DNA of 20,407 bases from DASTYK01 sp964430275 (GTDB lineage: Bacteria; Gemmatimonadota; Gemmatimonadetes; Longimicrobiales; RSA9). Location of the stretch: NCBI GenBank assembly GCA_964430275.1, contig CAYSGF010000105.1, positions 1-20,407 on the forward strand, read 5' to 3'. The position numbers were made by a program, and so were the translations under genes. Of the stretch, positions 1 through 7,329 are shown in pieces. The notes under the pieces are model-generated. The model ran no database searches and had not been told where the DNA came from. It saw only the letters and a program-made list of their open reading frames with translations. How positions within the stretch are numbered: the first letter of the stretch is position 1; the number at the start of each line of letters is the position of its first letter.

Positions 1-123
1 GGACTCGACGTGCGCGACCGGCCCGCGCGTGAGTTCCTGACGGCGAACATGGAAGCGTTCCTGTTCAAGACCGGCGAGACCGAAGAGGTCGACACGTCGA
101 AGCAGGGGCAGATCAGCTGGTAG
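1..123 (+). CDS. 3' end of an unrecognised protein gene (partial)
   Basis: Frame 1 is open from the first base and ends at a TAG at 121-123, giving the last 40 residues of a protein that begins outside the window. The tail is hydrophilic and acidic (KTGETEEVD in its middle) and ends in GQISW. There is no membrane segment or motif I can place in a family, so I assign no function. It converges on the S9 peptidase gene. The 135-base gap between them holds only a weak inverted repeat (182-188 with 208-214). Confidence 0.7.
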   Translation, partial: GLDVRDRPAREFLTANMEAFLFKTGETEEVDTSKQGQISW

Positions 124-258
124 GCGACGTCGCTTGCGACTGTCGCGGCGGAGGGCCGGCACCCGGCTGCTTCAGGACCCCGTGCAGGGCGCTGAACGGC
201 GTCTCTACCTGCACCGGAAAGCGGATCGCCCACCAGCGTTCCCGAACGCCCCGCACCC

Positions 259-2292
259 TCAGTCCGTGACGGGCTCGCCGTTGCGCTTCCCGCGGATCCA
301 GCGGTCCATCCACTGTTTCTGGCGCAGTGCGGTTTCGTACTGGAGTCCGGGCTCGCCCGGTCCGTGACCGGTGCGCGGCAGCCAGACGAGCTCCGTCGGC
401 ACGCCGAGGGCGCGCAGTGCACGGAAGAAGATCTGCGCCTGGTTCGGCGGTACACGTGCGTCGTTGCGACCGTGAATCATGAGCGTCGGTGTCGTGACGT
501 TGCGCACGTTGTCGAGCGGCGATGACCGCTGGTAGACCTCCCAGCGGCCGTCCGCGAACGGATCGCCGCCGAAGTAACCTTCGAATACCTGGATGATGTC
601 CTGTGTGCCCCACATCGCGATCGGCTCGGTGATGCCTGCGCCGTTGACGGCTGCCTTGAAGCGATCCGTCTGTGTTACGGTCCACGCCGTCATGTAGCCG
701 CCGTAGCTCCAGCCCATCACCCCCAGCGAATCCGGATGAGCGATGCCGCGCTCGATGACGGCGTCGACTCCGGTCATGATGTCCTGGAAGTCGAGTCCGC
801 CCCAGTCCTCGATCACTGCGCGCTGCCCTGCATCGCCGTACCCGGCGGACCCGCGCGGATTCGGCATCAGCATGGCGTAGCCGTCTGCGGCATACCACTG
901 CGCGTTGTTGCCGTAGCCGTTCGCCTGGAAGTTCTGCAGGTATGCGCCCGCGGGCCCACCATGGATCTTCACGACGAGCGGCACACGCTGACCGGTCTCG
1001 TAGCCGGCGGGATAGACCAGCACGCCTTCCACGCTCCGCCCGTCCGTGCTCTGCCACGTTACGACTTCGGTGCGGCCCACGGCGTACTGCTTCATCTCTT
1101 CATTGTGACGCGTCAGCGCAAGCGGCTGCGCCGGGCGGGGTGGAATGCTGCGCGTCGCGAGAACCGCAGTGTACAGCTCCGCGGGTTGCGTCGGTGTTTC
1201 GTGCGTGTACACGATGCGCGTGTGGTCGGCGGAAAAGTCGATACTGCCGTACGTGCCGTCTTCCGGCGTCACCCGCACGACGCCGGTACCGTCCGGCCGC
1301 ATCCAGTACAATCCCGTCGTCGTGCCACTCAGCGCCGAGAACCAGACGCCGTCGCCGTAGGGAACGACACTGCCCGGATCGAGGTCACCAGGTGTTACGT
1401 CCTGTGCAGCGCCCGATGCGAGATCGACGCGGTAGAGCCTGCTCTGCCCGACCCGGTAGCCGCTCTCCTCGTGCCCCTGCACATATAGCGACCGCCCGTC
1501 GGGCGCCCAGACGGGACTGCCGTCCGGCCCCTCGTTCCGGGTGAGGAGTCGCGGCAAGGCGGCACTGTCTTGGGGCGTCACGACATAAACATCGCTCTGC
1601 CATGAGAACGCCAGGTTGGGCGATGGCGCGGCAGAGAACGCGATCTGCTGTGCATCGGGACTCCATGCGAACGCCTGCACCGTGAACACGGTCGCGCTGT
1701 CGCCGCCGGTGACGCGGCGTGCTTCCTTGCTGGCGACGTCCAGCACCCACAGGTGCGTGTGCCGCTCCGGCCCGTCCTCGATCTCGACGTCGCGGCCCTT
1801 CTCCTTCGCATCCTTCTGCGCCTGCGACTCCTCCTCGCGCGCCGTGAACGCAATCGATCGACCGTCCGGCGCCCATTCGAACGCGCCAATGTCCGTGTCG
1901 TGCCGGTAGAGCAGCTCCGCCTCACCGCCGTTCGGCGACATCCGATAGAGGGCACTTCGCGCCGCCTCGCCGTCGCCGCGCACGGACGTGAACGCGAACG
2001 TGCCGCCGTCCGGCTGCCACCGCGGTCGCGAGTCGTTCTTCGGATTCGTCGTCATCCGGATCGCGTCGCCACCATTCGTGCGTGCGAGCCATACGTCGGT
2101 GTCCGCCTCGTTCTCGTCCAGATCGACCGACCGCAGTGTGTAGAGCGCCATGGTCCCGTCGGGCGAGACACGGGCGTCACCAATCGCCTGGTAGCGGAAC
2201 AGGTCCTCGAGTGCGGGCGCGGCCTGCTGCTGCGCGGCGGCCGGTCCGGTGAGCACGAGCACGAAGAATGTCGCCAGCACGGCGCGTCGCAT
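259..2292 (-). CDS. Secreted S9 family prolyl-oligopeptidase-type peptidase
   Basis: This 677-residue protein has the layout of an acylaminoacyl/dipeptidyl peptidase of family S9, which hydrolyses short peptides. Residues 1-20 form a signal peptide (MRRAVLATFF... ending AAA before QQQ), so it should act outside the cytoplasm. Residues ~30-400 carry repeated SPDG/APDG/SADH blade motifs of a WD40-like beta-propeller. The C-terminal third is the alpha/beta-hydrolase domain. The triad is visible: Ser529 in GWSYGGY, Asp611 in HGRNDARVP and His643 in RTGHGPGE. I chose the ATG at 2292 because GGAGA lies 8 bases upstream. A TTG at 2310 would add six residues in front of the signal peptide and lacks a better site. 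The gene follows a BsuPI-like lipoprotein gene by 74 bases. The substrate is unknown, but the family call is firm. Confidence 0.95.
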   Translation of the reverse strand: MRRAVLATFFVLVLTGPAAAQQQAAPALEDLFRYQAIGDARVSPDGTMALYTLRSVDLDENEADTDVWLARTNGGDAIRMTTNPKNDSRPRWQPDGGTFAFTSVRGDGEAARSALYRMSPNGGEAELLYRHDTDIGAFEWAPDGRSIAFTAREEESQAQKDAKEKGRDVEIEDGPERHTHLWVLDVASKEARRVTGGDSATVFTVQAFAWSPDAQQIAFSAAPSPNLAFSWQSDVYVVTPQDSAALPRLLTRNEGPDGSPVWAPDGRSLYVQGHEESGYRVGQSRLYRVDLASGAAQDVTPGDLDPGSVVPYGDGVWFSALSGTTTGLYWMRPDGTGVVRVTPEDGTYGSIDFSADHTRIVYTHETPTQPAELYTAVLATRSIPPRPAQPLALTRHNEEMKQYAVGRTEVVTWQSTDGRSVEGVLVYPAGYETGQRVPLVVKIHGGPAGAYLQNFQANGYGNNAQWYAADGYAMLMPNPRGSAGYGDAGQRAVIEDWGGLDFQDIMTGVDAVIERGIAHPDSLGVMGWSYGGYMTAWTVTQTDRFKAAVNGAGITEPIAMWGTQDIIQVFEGYFGGDPFADGRWEVYQRSSPLDNVRNVTTPTLMIHGRNDARVPPNQAQIFFRALRALGVPTELVWLPRTGHGPGEPGLQYETALRQKQWMDRWIRGKRNGEPVTD

Positions 2293-2366
2293 GGCATGTC
2301 TCCAGCGCAACGGAGGGAAGGGGTGCGCGGAGAGGTAAGGAATCCCGGGCTACCGGGTCAAGAGCA

Positions 2367-2873
2367 TCAGTCCCGCGGCACGGCCAGCTCTACCGATCCG
2401 GCCGGGATCGCGACGACGCGGCCGTCCGGTCGAAGCACGGCCTCCAGCCAGTATTCCCCGTCCGGCAGCTCGTCGCGCAGGATGTCCGCTGCGTTCGTCC
2501 GCGCAGTGACATCCTTGCGACCGGCGGGTGGCAGGTCCACGGAGACCAGCGCCATCGTACAGCCGACGTGATCCCCCTGATCCCAGGCGAGCCGGCTGCG
2601 GGCGGCATCGTGGTAGGCTCGCAGCAGCACCACGCACCCATCGGGGAACGTCAGGCCGACGCGACGATTGCCCGTGTTCGTGACCGTCACGATAGTGGCG
2701 ATCTGGACCGGGAACGACTCCATGACCTGGGTGTCGGCCGTATACTGGATGCCGCTGCGAACAACCGACATCGCCGCGGGATCGGCCGGCTCCTGGGGAT
2801 CGCTGCTCCCCGCACAGGCAAGGATCGCCGTCAGGCAGCCTGCGATCAGGTGTGTGGCTCGTCGTGTATGCAT
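2367..2873 (-). CDS. Lipoprotein with BsuPI-like (intracellular proteinase inhibitor) domain
   Basis: This 168-residue protein begins with a lipoprotein signal: MHTRR, a hydrophobic stretch, then ILAC with Cys20 as the likely lipidated residue. The mature part resembles the BsuPI fold: an immunoglobulin-like beta region with VTVTNTGNRRVGLTFPDGC near the middle and LPDGEYWLEAVL near the C-terminus. BsuPI was first described as a Bacillus subtilis proteinase inhibitor, but many relatives have no proven inhibitor role. The open frame continues upstream to 3488. That part is the antisense of rsmD, and the ATG at 2873 has a GGAG seven bases before it, so I start there. It is divergent from rsmD and lies 74 bases upstream of the S9 peptidase gene, probably in one transcript. 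The domain call is by eye. Confidence 0.75.
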   Translation of the reverse strand: MHTRRATHLIAGCLTAILACAGSSDPQEPADPAAMSVVRSGIQYTADTQVMESFPVQIATIVTVTNTGNRRVGLTFPDGCVVLLRAYHDAARSRLAWDQGDHVGCTMALVSVDLPPAGRKDVTARTNAADILRDELPDGEYWLEAVLRPDGRVVAIPAGSVELAVPRD

Positions 2874-2978
2874 GCTCCCGCTCCGATATGCGATGTCGCC
2901 CCCGTGTAGATTAAGACGTTCGAATCGCAAAAATGTGCACATGGTGCGCCGGCAGCCGCCGGATGCGAGATTGGCGCC
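2874..2978. promoter_or_regulatory. Divergent intergenic region with an AT-richer core
   Basis: This 105-base gap separates the start codons of the BsuPI-like lipoprotein gene (minus) and rsmD (plus), so both promoters should lie in it. About 2906-2940 is clearly richer in A and T than the surroundings (GATTAAGACG and CGCAAAAATG), as expected for promoter melting. On the minus strand a TTGCGA-like -35 is followed after 16 bases by TACACG, a poor -10 match. I cannot assign boxes with confidence. Confidence 0.3.
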
Positions 2979-3533
2979 ATGCGAATCATCGCCGGGCGGT
3001 GGGCTGGACGGCAGCTCGTTTCGCCCGCGGGCAGAGTGCGGCCCAGCGCGGAAGCGGTGCGTGATGCACTCCTCGGCATGCTGAGCGACGACCTGCGCGG
3101 CGCGCGTGTGCTGGACCTCTTCGCTGGCACCGGAGCGCTCGGCCTGGAGGCGCTGTCGCGCGGCGCGCGGTCCTGCGACTTCGTCGAGAATGGCCCGTCC
3201 GCGATCCACGCGCTCAAGGCGAACGTGGCCGCCATGCGTGCGCGCCAGCGGACGCGCGTGTTCGTTCGGGACGCCATTCCGTTCGTCGAGCGCCTGCCCG
3301 CCGGTGCCTACGACCTGGCCTTCGCCGACCCACCGTACGGATCGCGCAAGCTCGACCGCGTGCTCCGCCACTGGCTGGACGTCGGGTTCAGCCGCATCCT
3401 CGCACTCGAGCACGCGCCCGATCACGTGCTGCCCGCACAGCGGAAGTCCCGCCGCATCGGCGATTCGACCGTGTCGGTGTTCCGTCATCCTGGCACCGGC
3501 CGCGCTGCTCGGATCAAGGGTGCGGACGCGTGA
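2979..3533 (+). CDS. rsmD: 16S rRNA (guanine(966)-N(2))-methyltransferase RsmD
   Basis: This 184-residue protein should methylate G966 of 16S rRNA in the small subunit, using S-adenosylmethionine. It opens with the family signature MRIIAGRWAGR, followed by RPSAEAVRDALLGML at 21-35, matching the RPT...VRE.LFNWL block of RsmD. SAM-binding motif I is VLDLFAGTGALGLEAL at 44-59, and the catalytic motif is DPPY at 117-120. Length is normal for the family. Its TGA stop overlaps the GTG start of the next gene by four bases, so the flavoprotein downstream is probably translationally coupled. Confidence 0.95.
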   Translation: MRIIAGRWAGRQLVSPAGRVRPSAEAVRDALLGMLSDDLRGARVLDLFAGTGALGLEALSRGARSCDFVENGPSAIHALKANVAAMRARQRTRVFVRDAIPFVERLPAGAYDLAFADPPYGSRKLDRVLRHWLDVGFSRILALEHAPDHVLPAQRKSRRIGDSTVSVFRHPGTGRAARIKGADA

Positions 3534-4774
3534 GCGATGCGCAGGTGGTCGTCGTCGGGGCGGGTGCGGCGGGCGTCATGGCGGCGCTGTTCGCCGCGCG
3601 CGCCGGCGCATCCGTCCTGCTTCTCGAGCGAACGCGCGACGGCGGGCGCAAGATCCTGATCAGCGGAGGCGGGCGCTGTAACGTTCTGCCTTCTCGCATG
3701 ACGCCCGCACAGTATGTCACGGCGTCGTCTCCGAATACCATGCGCAGGATGCTGCTGTCGTGGCCGCTCGACGAACAGCGTGCATTCTTCGAGCGTGAGC
3801 TCGGCATCCCACTGGTGGTCGAGCCGGAGACCGGCAAGCTCTTTCCGCACTCGAACCGCGCCCGCGACGTGCGCGACGCATTGATCGGCGCTGCTGAACG
3901 TGCAGGCGTGCAGCTGCGCTTCGGCGTCACCGTGCACGACGTCGTGCGCACCGACACCGGCTGGCGCGTCGTCACCGAAGACGGCTCTCCTGTCCCCGCC
4001 CGCGCAGTCGTGCTCGCTACCGGCGGCCTCTCGGTACCGGCCACCGGCAGTGACGGCACCGGCATCCGCATCGCGCGACGGCTTGGCCACACGATCCACG
4101 AGACGTATCCCGCGCTGACGCCGCTCACGGCGACGCCCGCCGTTCACGCCGCACTTGCAGGTGTTTCGCTGACCGTCCGGCTCGAGGCACCGCTGGCCAG
4201 AGGAAGTGCCGCCGCGGCGGGAGGCTTTCTCTTCACCCACCGCGGATACAGCGGTCCGGCGATTCTCGACATCTCGCACCATGCAGTGCGCGCCCGGATC
4301 GCCGGTCGTCCACAGCCCATTCTCGTCCAGTGGAGCGCCCAGGACGGCGCGGCGTGGGACGCCATGCTGCGCGCGGCCGGGGGCAGCAGCATCGGTACGC
4401 TCATCCGGCGCCATTTGCCCACGCGCCTCGCCGACGCACTCGTCCGGGAGGCACGCGTCGACGGCGATCGACCGCTCGCCGGACTGCGACGCGATGAACG
4501 CCTGCTCCTCGTTACGATGCTTGCCCGCTATCCGCTGCCGTGGACGGGGGACGAAGGATACAAGAAGGCAGAAGTGACCGGGGGCGGCGTCGCGCTCGGC
4601 GCAGTCGATCCGCACACACTGGAAAGTCGAATGCATTCCGGACTGTTCCTGTGTGGCGAGCTGCTGGATGCATTCGGACCGATCGGCGGTTACAATTTCC
4701 TCTGGGCCTGGGCGACCGGCCGTGCAGCCGGGACCGGTGCAGGCGCTCTGGTGAACCAACATGATGGAGCATGA
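3530..4774 (+). CDS. HI0933/YhiN-type NAD(P)/FAD-dependent oxidoreductase
   Basis: This 414-residue flavoprotein belongs to the HI0933/BaiN family, often annotated as aminoacetone oxidase family. The N-terminus has the FAD-binding GAGAAG at 10-15. Residues 38-52 hold GGRKILISGGGRCNV, the family's most distinctive block. The C-terminal FAD-closing motif GPIGGYNFLWAWATG starts near 383. The cellular substrate of most members is not established, so I give none. The start is a GTG that overlaps the rsmD stop as GTGA, and the stop overlaps the next ATG as ATGA. That makes it the middle gene of a three-gene coupled unit. No signal peptide is seen, so it is probably cytoplasmic. Confidence 0.93.
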   Translation: MSDAQVVVVGAGAAGVMAALFAARAGASVLLLERTRDGGRKILISGGGRCNVLPSRMTPAQYVTASSPNTMRRMLLSWPLDEQRAFFERELGIPLVVEPETGKLFPHSNRARDVRDALIGAAERAGVQLRFGVTVHDVVRTDTGWRVVTEDGSPVPARAVVLATGGLSVPATGSDGTGIRIARRLGHTIHETYPALTPLTATPAVHAALAGVSLTVRLEAPLARGSAAAAGGFLFTHRGYSGPAILDISHHAVRARIAGRPQPILVQWSAQDGAAWDAMLRAAGGSSIGTLIRRHLPTRLADALVREARVDGDRPLAGLRRDERLLLVTMLARYPLPWTGDEGYKKAEVTGGGVALGAVDPHTLESRMHSGLFLCGELLDAFGPIGGYNFLWAWATGRAAGTGAGALVNQHDGA

Positions 4775-5670
4775 CAGTACAGCTGCAGCCACTCGGACCA
4801 GTTCACACCGCTGATCGCTTCGCCCCGCTGCATGCGCAGCTGCTCCTGCTTCTGCGCGGTCTCACCGCGGGGGATTGGGAGCACGCCACGGCCGCAGGCC
4901 GGTGGCGCGTGCGCGACATCGCCGCACACCTGCTCGATGGAGACCTGCGCAGGATCTCCATTCTTCGCGATGGCCATCTGCTGGACCCCGCTCGCGAGCT
5001 GAACGGCTATGCGGATCTGGTCGACTGGCTGGACACCCTGAATGCGAAGTGGGTGGAGAGTGCGCGCCGGCTCTCGCCCGCAGTGCTCGTCGACCTGCTC
5101 GAGTGGAGCGGATCCCGCGTCGCCGCGCTGATGGAGTCGCTCGATCCGGATGGTGCCGCTGTCTTCCCGGTCGCCTGGGCAGGTGAGTCCGCGTCGGCGA
5201 ACTGGATGGACGTTGCACGCGAATACACGGAGAGGTGGCACCACCAGCAGCAGATCCGCGACGCCGTCGGAGCCGCACCACTCACGGACCGCGCGTGGCT
5301 GCATCCGGTGCTGGCTGTCTCGGTGCGTGCGCTGCCGCACGCGTACCGCGATACCGTTGCCCCCGAAAGGACGAGCGTAAGCGTACGCATTACCGGCGAT
5401 GCAGGTGACGACTGGTCCCTCGTGCGGCGCGCGGACGACTGGACCATGCTCCATGGAGCCGCCGCGGATCCCACGACACGCGTCGAGCTCGACGCCGACA
5501 CAGCCTGGCGGCTGCTCTTCAATGCACTCCCGTCGGAGACCAGCCGCGCGCAGATCCGCGTCAGCGGGGACGAGCGCCTGATCGCGCCACTCCTGCATGC
5601 CCGCGCGGTGATGGTTCGTTCAGCGCCGGACACGCAGGCGGGAGCGTCGAGTGGTTCCGACCCTGCGTAA
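4771..5670 (+). CDS. Maleylpyruvate isomerase N-terminal (DinB-like) domain protein
   Basis: This 299-residue protein looks like the mycothiol-dependent maleylpyruvate isomerase family: an N-terminal four-helix DinB-like metal-binding domain (about 15-165) and a C-terminal SCP2-like alpha/beta region (about 190-290). Likely metal ligands are His53 in DIAAHLLDGD and the ERWHHQQQIRDA segment (Glu154, His157/His158). The RWRVRDIAAHLLDGD block is typical of the family. Members act in thiol-dependent isomerase or transferase reactions, but many are uncharacterised. The ATG overlaps the upstream stop as ATGA, so it is coupled to the flavoprotein gene. Family likely, function unproven. Confidence 0.8.
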   Translation: MTVQLQPLGPVHTADRFAPLHAQLLLLLRGLTAGDWEHATAAGRWRVRDIAAHLLDGDLRRISILRDGHLLDPARELNGYADLVDWLDTLNAKWVESARRLSPAVLVDLLEWSGSRVAALMESLDPDGAAVFPVAWAGESASANWMDVAREYTERWHHQQQIRDAVGAAPLTDRAWLHPVLAVSVRALPHAYRDTVAPERTSVSVRITGDAGDDWSLVRRADDWTMLHGAAADPTTRVELDADTAWRLLFNALPSETSRAQIRVSGDERLIAPLLHARAVMVRSAPDTQAGASSGSDPA

Positions 5671-5685
5671 TCGATAGGATGCAGC

Positions 5686-6108
5686 ATGAACACGACGAGT
5701 GACCCGGGCGACACCACCCCGAAGCCGGGCGCGCCGCCGCGCTCCGTGATCCTGCGCGTGCTGGGAGTCGTGTTCGTGCTCGTTGGACTCGCCTGGGTTC
5801 GCAGCTTCGCCGACGTGGTCGCTGCGGATACCCTGCATACCTTCGAGGGCGCGCGGACCGGCGCATACGCGCTCACCTACCTGGTGGCCGGCGTTGCGAT
5901 GTTTCTGCACCTGCGCTGGGCCGCGCTCGCTGCCGCAGCATGGGGGATCGTCGCGTTCTCCCAGCTCTTCTATCCACCGATCCCGCGGGACCAGGTGCCG
6001 CTCCTGGCCCAGATCGCGCTCGCGCTGCTCTGTCTCCTCTGGATGCTCGGACTCGTCTTCTACGTGAACCGCCGGACCCGGATGATGACGCATGATGGCC
6101 CTGCCTGA
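5686..6108 (+). CDS. Small hypothetical membrane protein (four hydrophobic segments)
   Basis: This 140-residue protein has a short polar, proline-rich N-terminus (to about residue 20), then about four hydrophobic segments: near 22-38 (ILRVLGVVFVLVGLAWV), 60-75, 78-95 (ALAAAAWGIVAFSQLF) and 105-125 (LAQIALALLCLLWMLGLVF). It ends in a short basic tail with NRRTR. It is probably an inner-membrane protein. I do not recognise a family. AGGA lies six bases before the ATG, and the gap to the upstream stop is 15 bases, so it probably belongs to the same transcript as the rsmD group. Confidence 0.75.
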   Translation: MNTTSDPGDTTPKPGAPPRSVILRVLGVVFVLVGLAWVRSFADVVAADTLHTFEGARTGAYALTYLVAGVAMFLHLRWAALAAAAWGIVAFSQLFYPPIPRDQVPLLAQIALALLCLLWMLGLVFYVNRRTRMMTHDGPA

Positions 6109-6207
6109 GCCGTACGGCGGGACAGCATTCCCATGGTAATGCAACGGATTCGTACGGCACGGTCGTCCAAGCAGGTGAAACGGATGACGGCAGACCTTCG
6201 TACGGCA
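6109..6207. repeat. Three spaced copies of CGTACGGC before a small gene
   Basis: The 103-base gap before the 61-residue gene holds CGTACGGC at 6111-6118, 6151-6158 and 6199-6206, spaced 40 and 48 bases apart. The first copy is part of a perfect ten-base palindrome, GCCGTACGGC (6109-6118). The other two share the longer context TTCGTACGGCA (6149-6159 and 6197-6207). This could be a set of regulator half-sites or chance in GC-rich DNA. Confidence 0.35.
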
Positions 6208-6211
6208 GACC

Positions 6212-6397
6212 ATGATGAACCTCGCACCATTCTTCGGCTTTCTGGCAGCATGGGTCGCGCTGGGCGTGCTGAACACGGCGTACGCGCTCGCGACGGGGCT
6301 GCGCGAGCGGGGCTGGGTCGCCTTCTCGCTGGCGGGTGGCCCGCTCGCGACCTCGCTGTTCCTGGTTCTTTCCCGCACCGGGCCGCGCACGCGCTGA
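6212..6397 (+). CDS. 61-residue two-segment membrane protein
   Basis: This small protein has two hydrophobic segments, about 4-29 (starting LAPFFGFLAAWVALG) and 36-53 (VAFSLAGGPLATSLFLVL), joined by a short RERGW loop, and ends in a basic tail. I counted 53 of 61 codons ending in G or C, as in neighbouring genes. The competing frame over the same bases has only about 30 of 48, so this frame is the coding one. The start has two ATGs in a row and a weak ribosome site. Its TGA at 6395-6397 overlaps the proposed CTG start of the next gene. No family recognised. Confidence 0.6.
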   Translation: MMNLAPFFGFLAAWVALGVLNTAYALATGLRERGWVAFSLAGGPLATSLFLVLSRTGPRTR

Positions 6398-6951
6398 TCT
6401 GCGCGTGCGCCGTGCTGGCCAGCGCCTGCGCCTCGGGTGCAGTGCGCGAGGCCGGCGCAGCGGACCCGGAACCTCCACCCGCCGCTGCTCCCCTCCCACG
6501 CCTCCCTGGCGCGACCGCCGCAGACCGTCTGCAGCAGTACAACGATGGGGCGCTCGCGGTGGACGCCTCCGATCGCTCGGCGTTGCGTAATCGGCTCGGC
6601 CCGCCGGACAGCAGTGCGGCAGAGCCGACGCCGAACCGGCACGTTCCCGGGCAGGTCGATTCGGTAGTCGCGGTATACTATCGCGACCTTGCAGTGGAGC
6701 TGTACCGAACTGCGTCCGGCGTGGAACTCCTGCAAGGAGTGGACGTAACCGCGAACCGGTGGCTGCGTTTTGCTCCTGGCATCGGCGCGACCGTGGACGA
6801 CCTCCGCAGTGAGCTCGGAGAGCCGGTGGAGACTACCGACTCCACCCTGGTGTTTTTGTGCACGGACTGCGGTCCGGTGGAGGAGCCGATGACGTTCTTC
6901 CTGCGCGACGGTCGCGTGTGGCGTGTACGCTTTGCATACTACGTCGACTGA
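6394..6951 (+). CDS. Putative lipoprotein; start uncertain (CTG proposed)
   Basis: The frame is clearly coding from about 6394 to the TGA at 6949-6951. Just inside is a hydrophobic stretch ending LASAC, a plausible lipobox, followed by a Pro/Ala-rich linker. The C-terminal part contains GIGATVDDLRSELGEP, reminiscent of the SmpA/BamE pattern (GxTxxxVxxxLGxP), then CTDCG and a beta-rich end. No ATG, GTG or TTG opens the frame near the lipobox. The ATG at 6250 would lie inside the upstream gene, lacks a ribosome site and adds residues with poor codon bias. A CTG at 6394 overlaps the upstream TGA as CTGA, the geometry of other coupled pairs here. From CTG the product has 185 residues, but its signal would lack a basic start. 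Function unknown. Confidence 0.6.
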   Translation: MICACAVLASACASGAVREAGAADPEPPPAAAPLPRLPGATAADRLQQYNDGALAVDASDRSALRNRLGPPDSSAAEPTPNRHVPGQVDSVVAVYYRDLAVELYRTASGVELLQGVDVTANRWLRFAPGIGATVDDLRSELGEPVETTDSTLVFLCTDCGPVEEPMTFFLRDGRVWRVRFAYYVD

Positions 6952-6969
6952 ACGAGAACCGGAGACAGC

Positions 6970-7329
6970 ATGTCCGATCCCGCAGGCGCCGAGCCGGGCA
7001 CGTCACTCGACGCGGCCGCATTCGATTCGTTCCTCCTCGGCGTTCGCGTCGTGCTGCATGCGTTCGAGCTCGATCCACCTGCCACCCAGTTCGAGCGCCC
7101 CTGGTCGCTGCTGCGTGAGATCGCTGCGGGACAGACCACACTGACGAACCCGGGCGACACCGCAGCCCGCTTTCCGGGTCTGGGCGATCTGCTGCAGGAA
7201 ACCGCTGGCGAACGGATCGCGCGGGATCGGTCGACGGCCGACCGGATCCTGCGCGGCCTCGGCGTCGCATTCGATGGCGCGCCCCGGGCTCCGGACACCA
7301 GGCGCTCGAGCGGAGACGACAGCGCGTGA
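6970..7329 (+). CDS. Hypothetical protein coupled to the pseudouridine synthase gene
   Basis: This 119-residue soluble protein has predicted helical stretches around 14-32 (AAAFDSFLLGVRVVLHAFE) and 45-53, and a polar C-terminal tail. No membrane segment, signal peptide or known motif is visible. The ATG has GGAG five bases upstream. The stop overlaps the GTG start of the rRNA pseudouridine synthase gene by four bases, so the two are likely co-translated. In many genomes the gene before rluB is scpB, but this protein does not look like ScpB. I assign no function. Confidence 0.75.
   Translation: MSDPAGAEPGTSLDAAAFDSFLLGVRVVLHAFELDPPATQFERPWSLLREIAAGQTTLTNPGDTAARFPGLGDLLQETAGERIARDRSTADRILRGLGVAFDGAPRAPDTRRSSGDDSA

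Noticed and set aside
182..214. Inverted repeat GTGCAGG...CCTGCAC as a terminator between the first two genes
   Set aside because: A seven-base stem with a 19-base loop and no T run is too weak; I see nothing else in the 124-258 gap.
2874..3488. Upstream extension of the BsuPI-like lipoprotein frame to 3488 on the minus strand
   Set aside because: The extension is the antisense of rsmD, lacks a ribosome site and signal peptide, and the ATG at 2873 has both.
3485..4792. Long antisense frames over the flavoprotein and many other genes
   Set aside because: Their predicted products are Arg/Ala/Pro-rich with no motifs, as expected for shadow frames in GC-rich DNA.
6340..6397. Programmed frameshift joining the 61-residue gene to the lipoprotein frame
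   Set aside because: A -1 shift is needed and no slippery heptamer of the X XXY YYZ type is present near the end of the first gene. A CTG start overlapping the stop explains the layout more simply.
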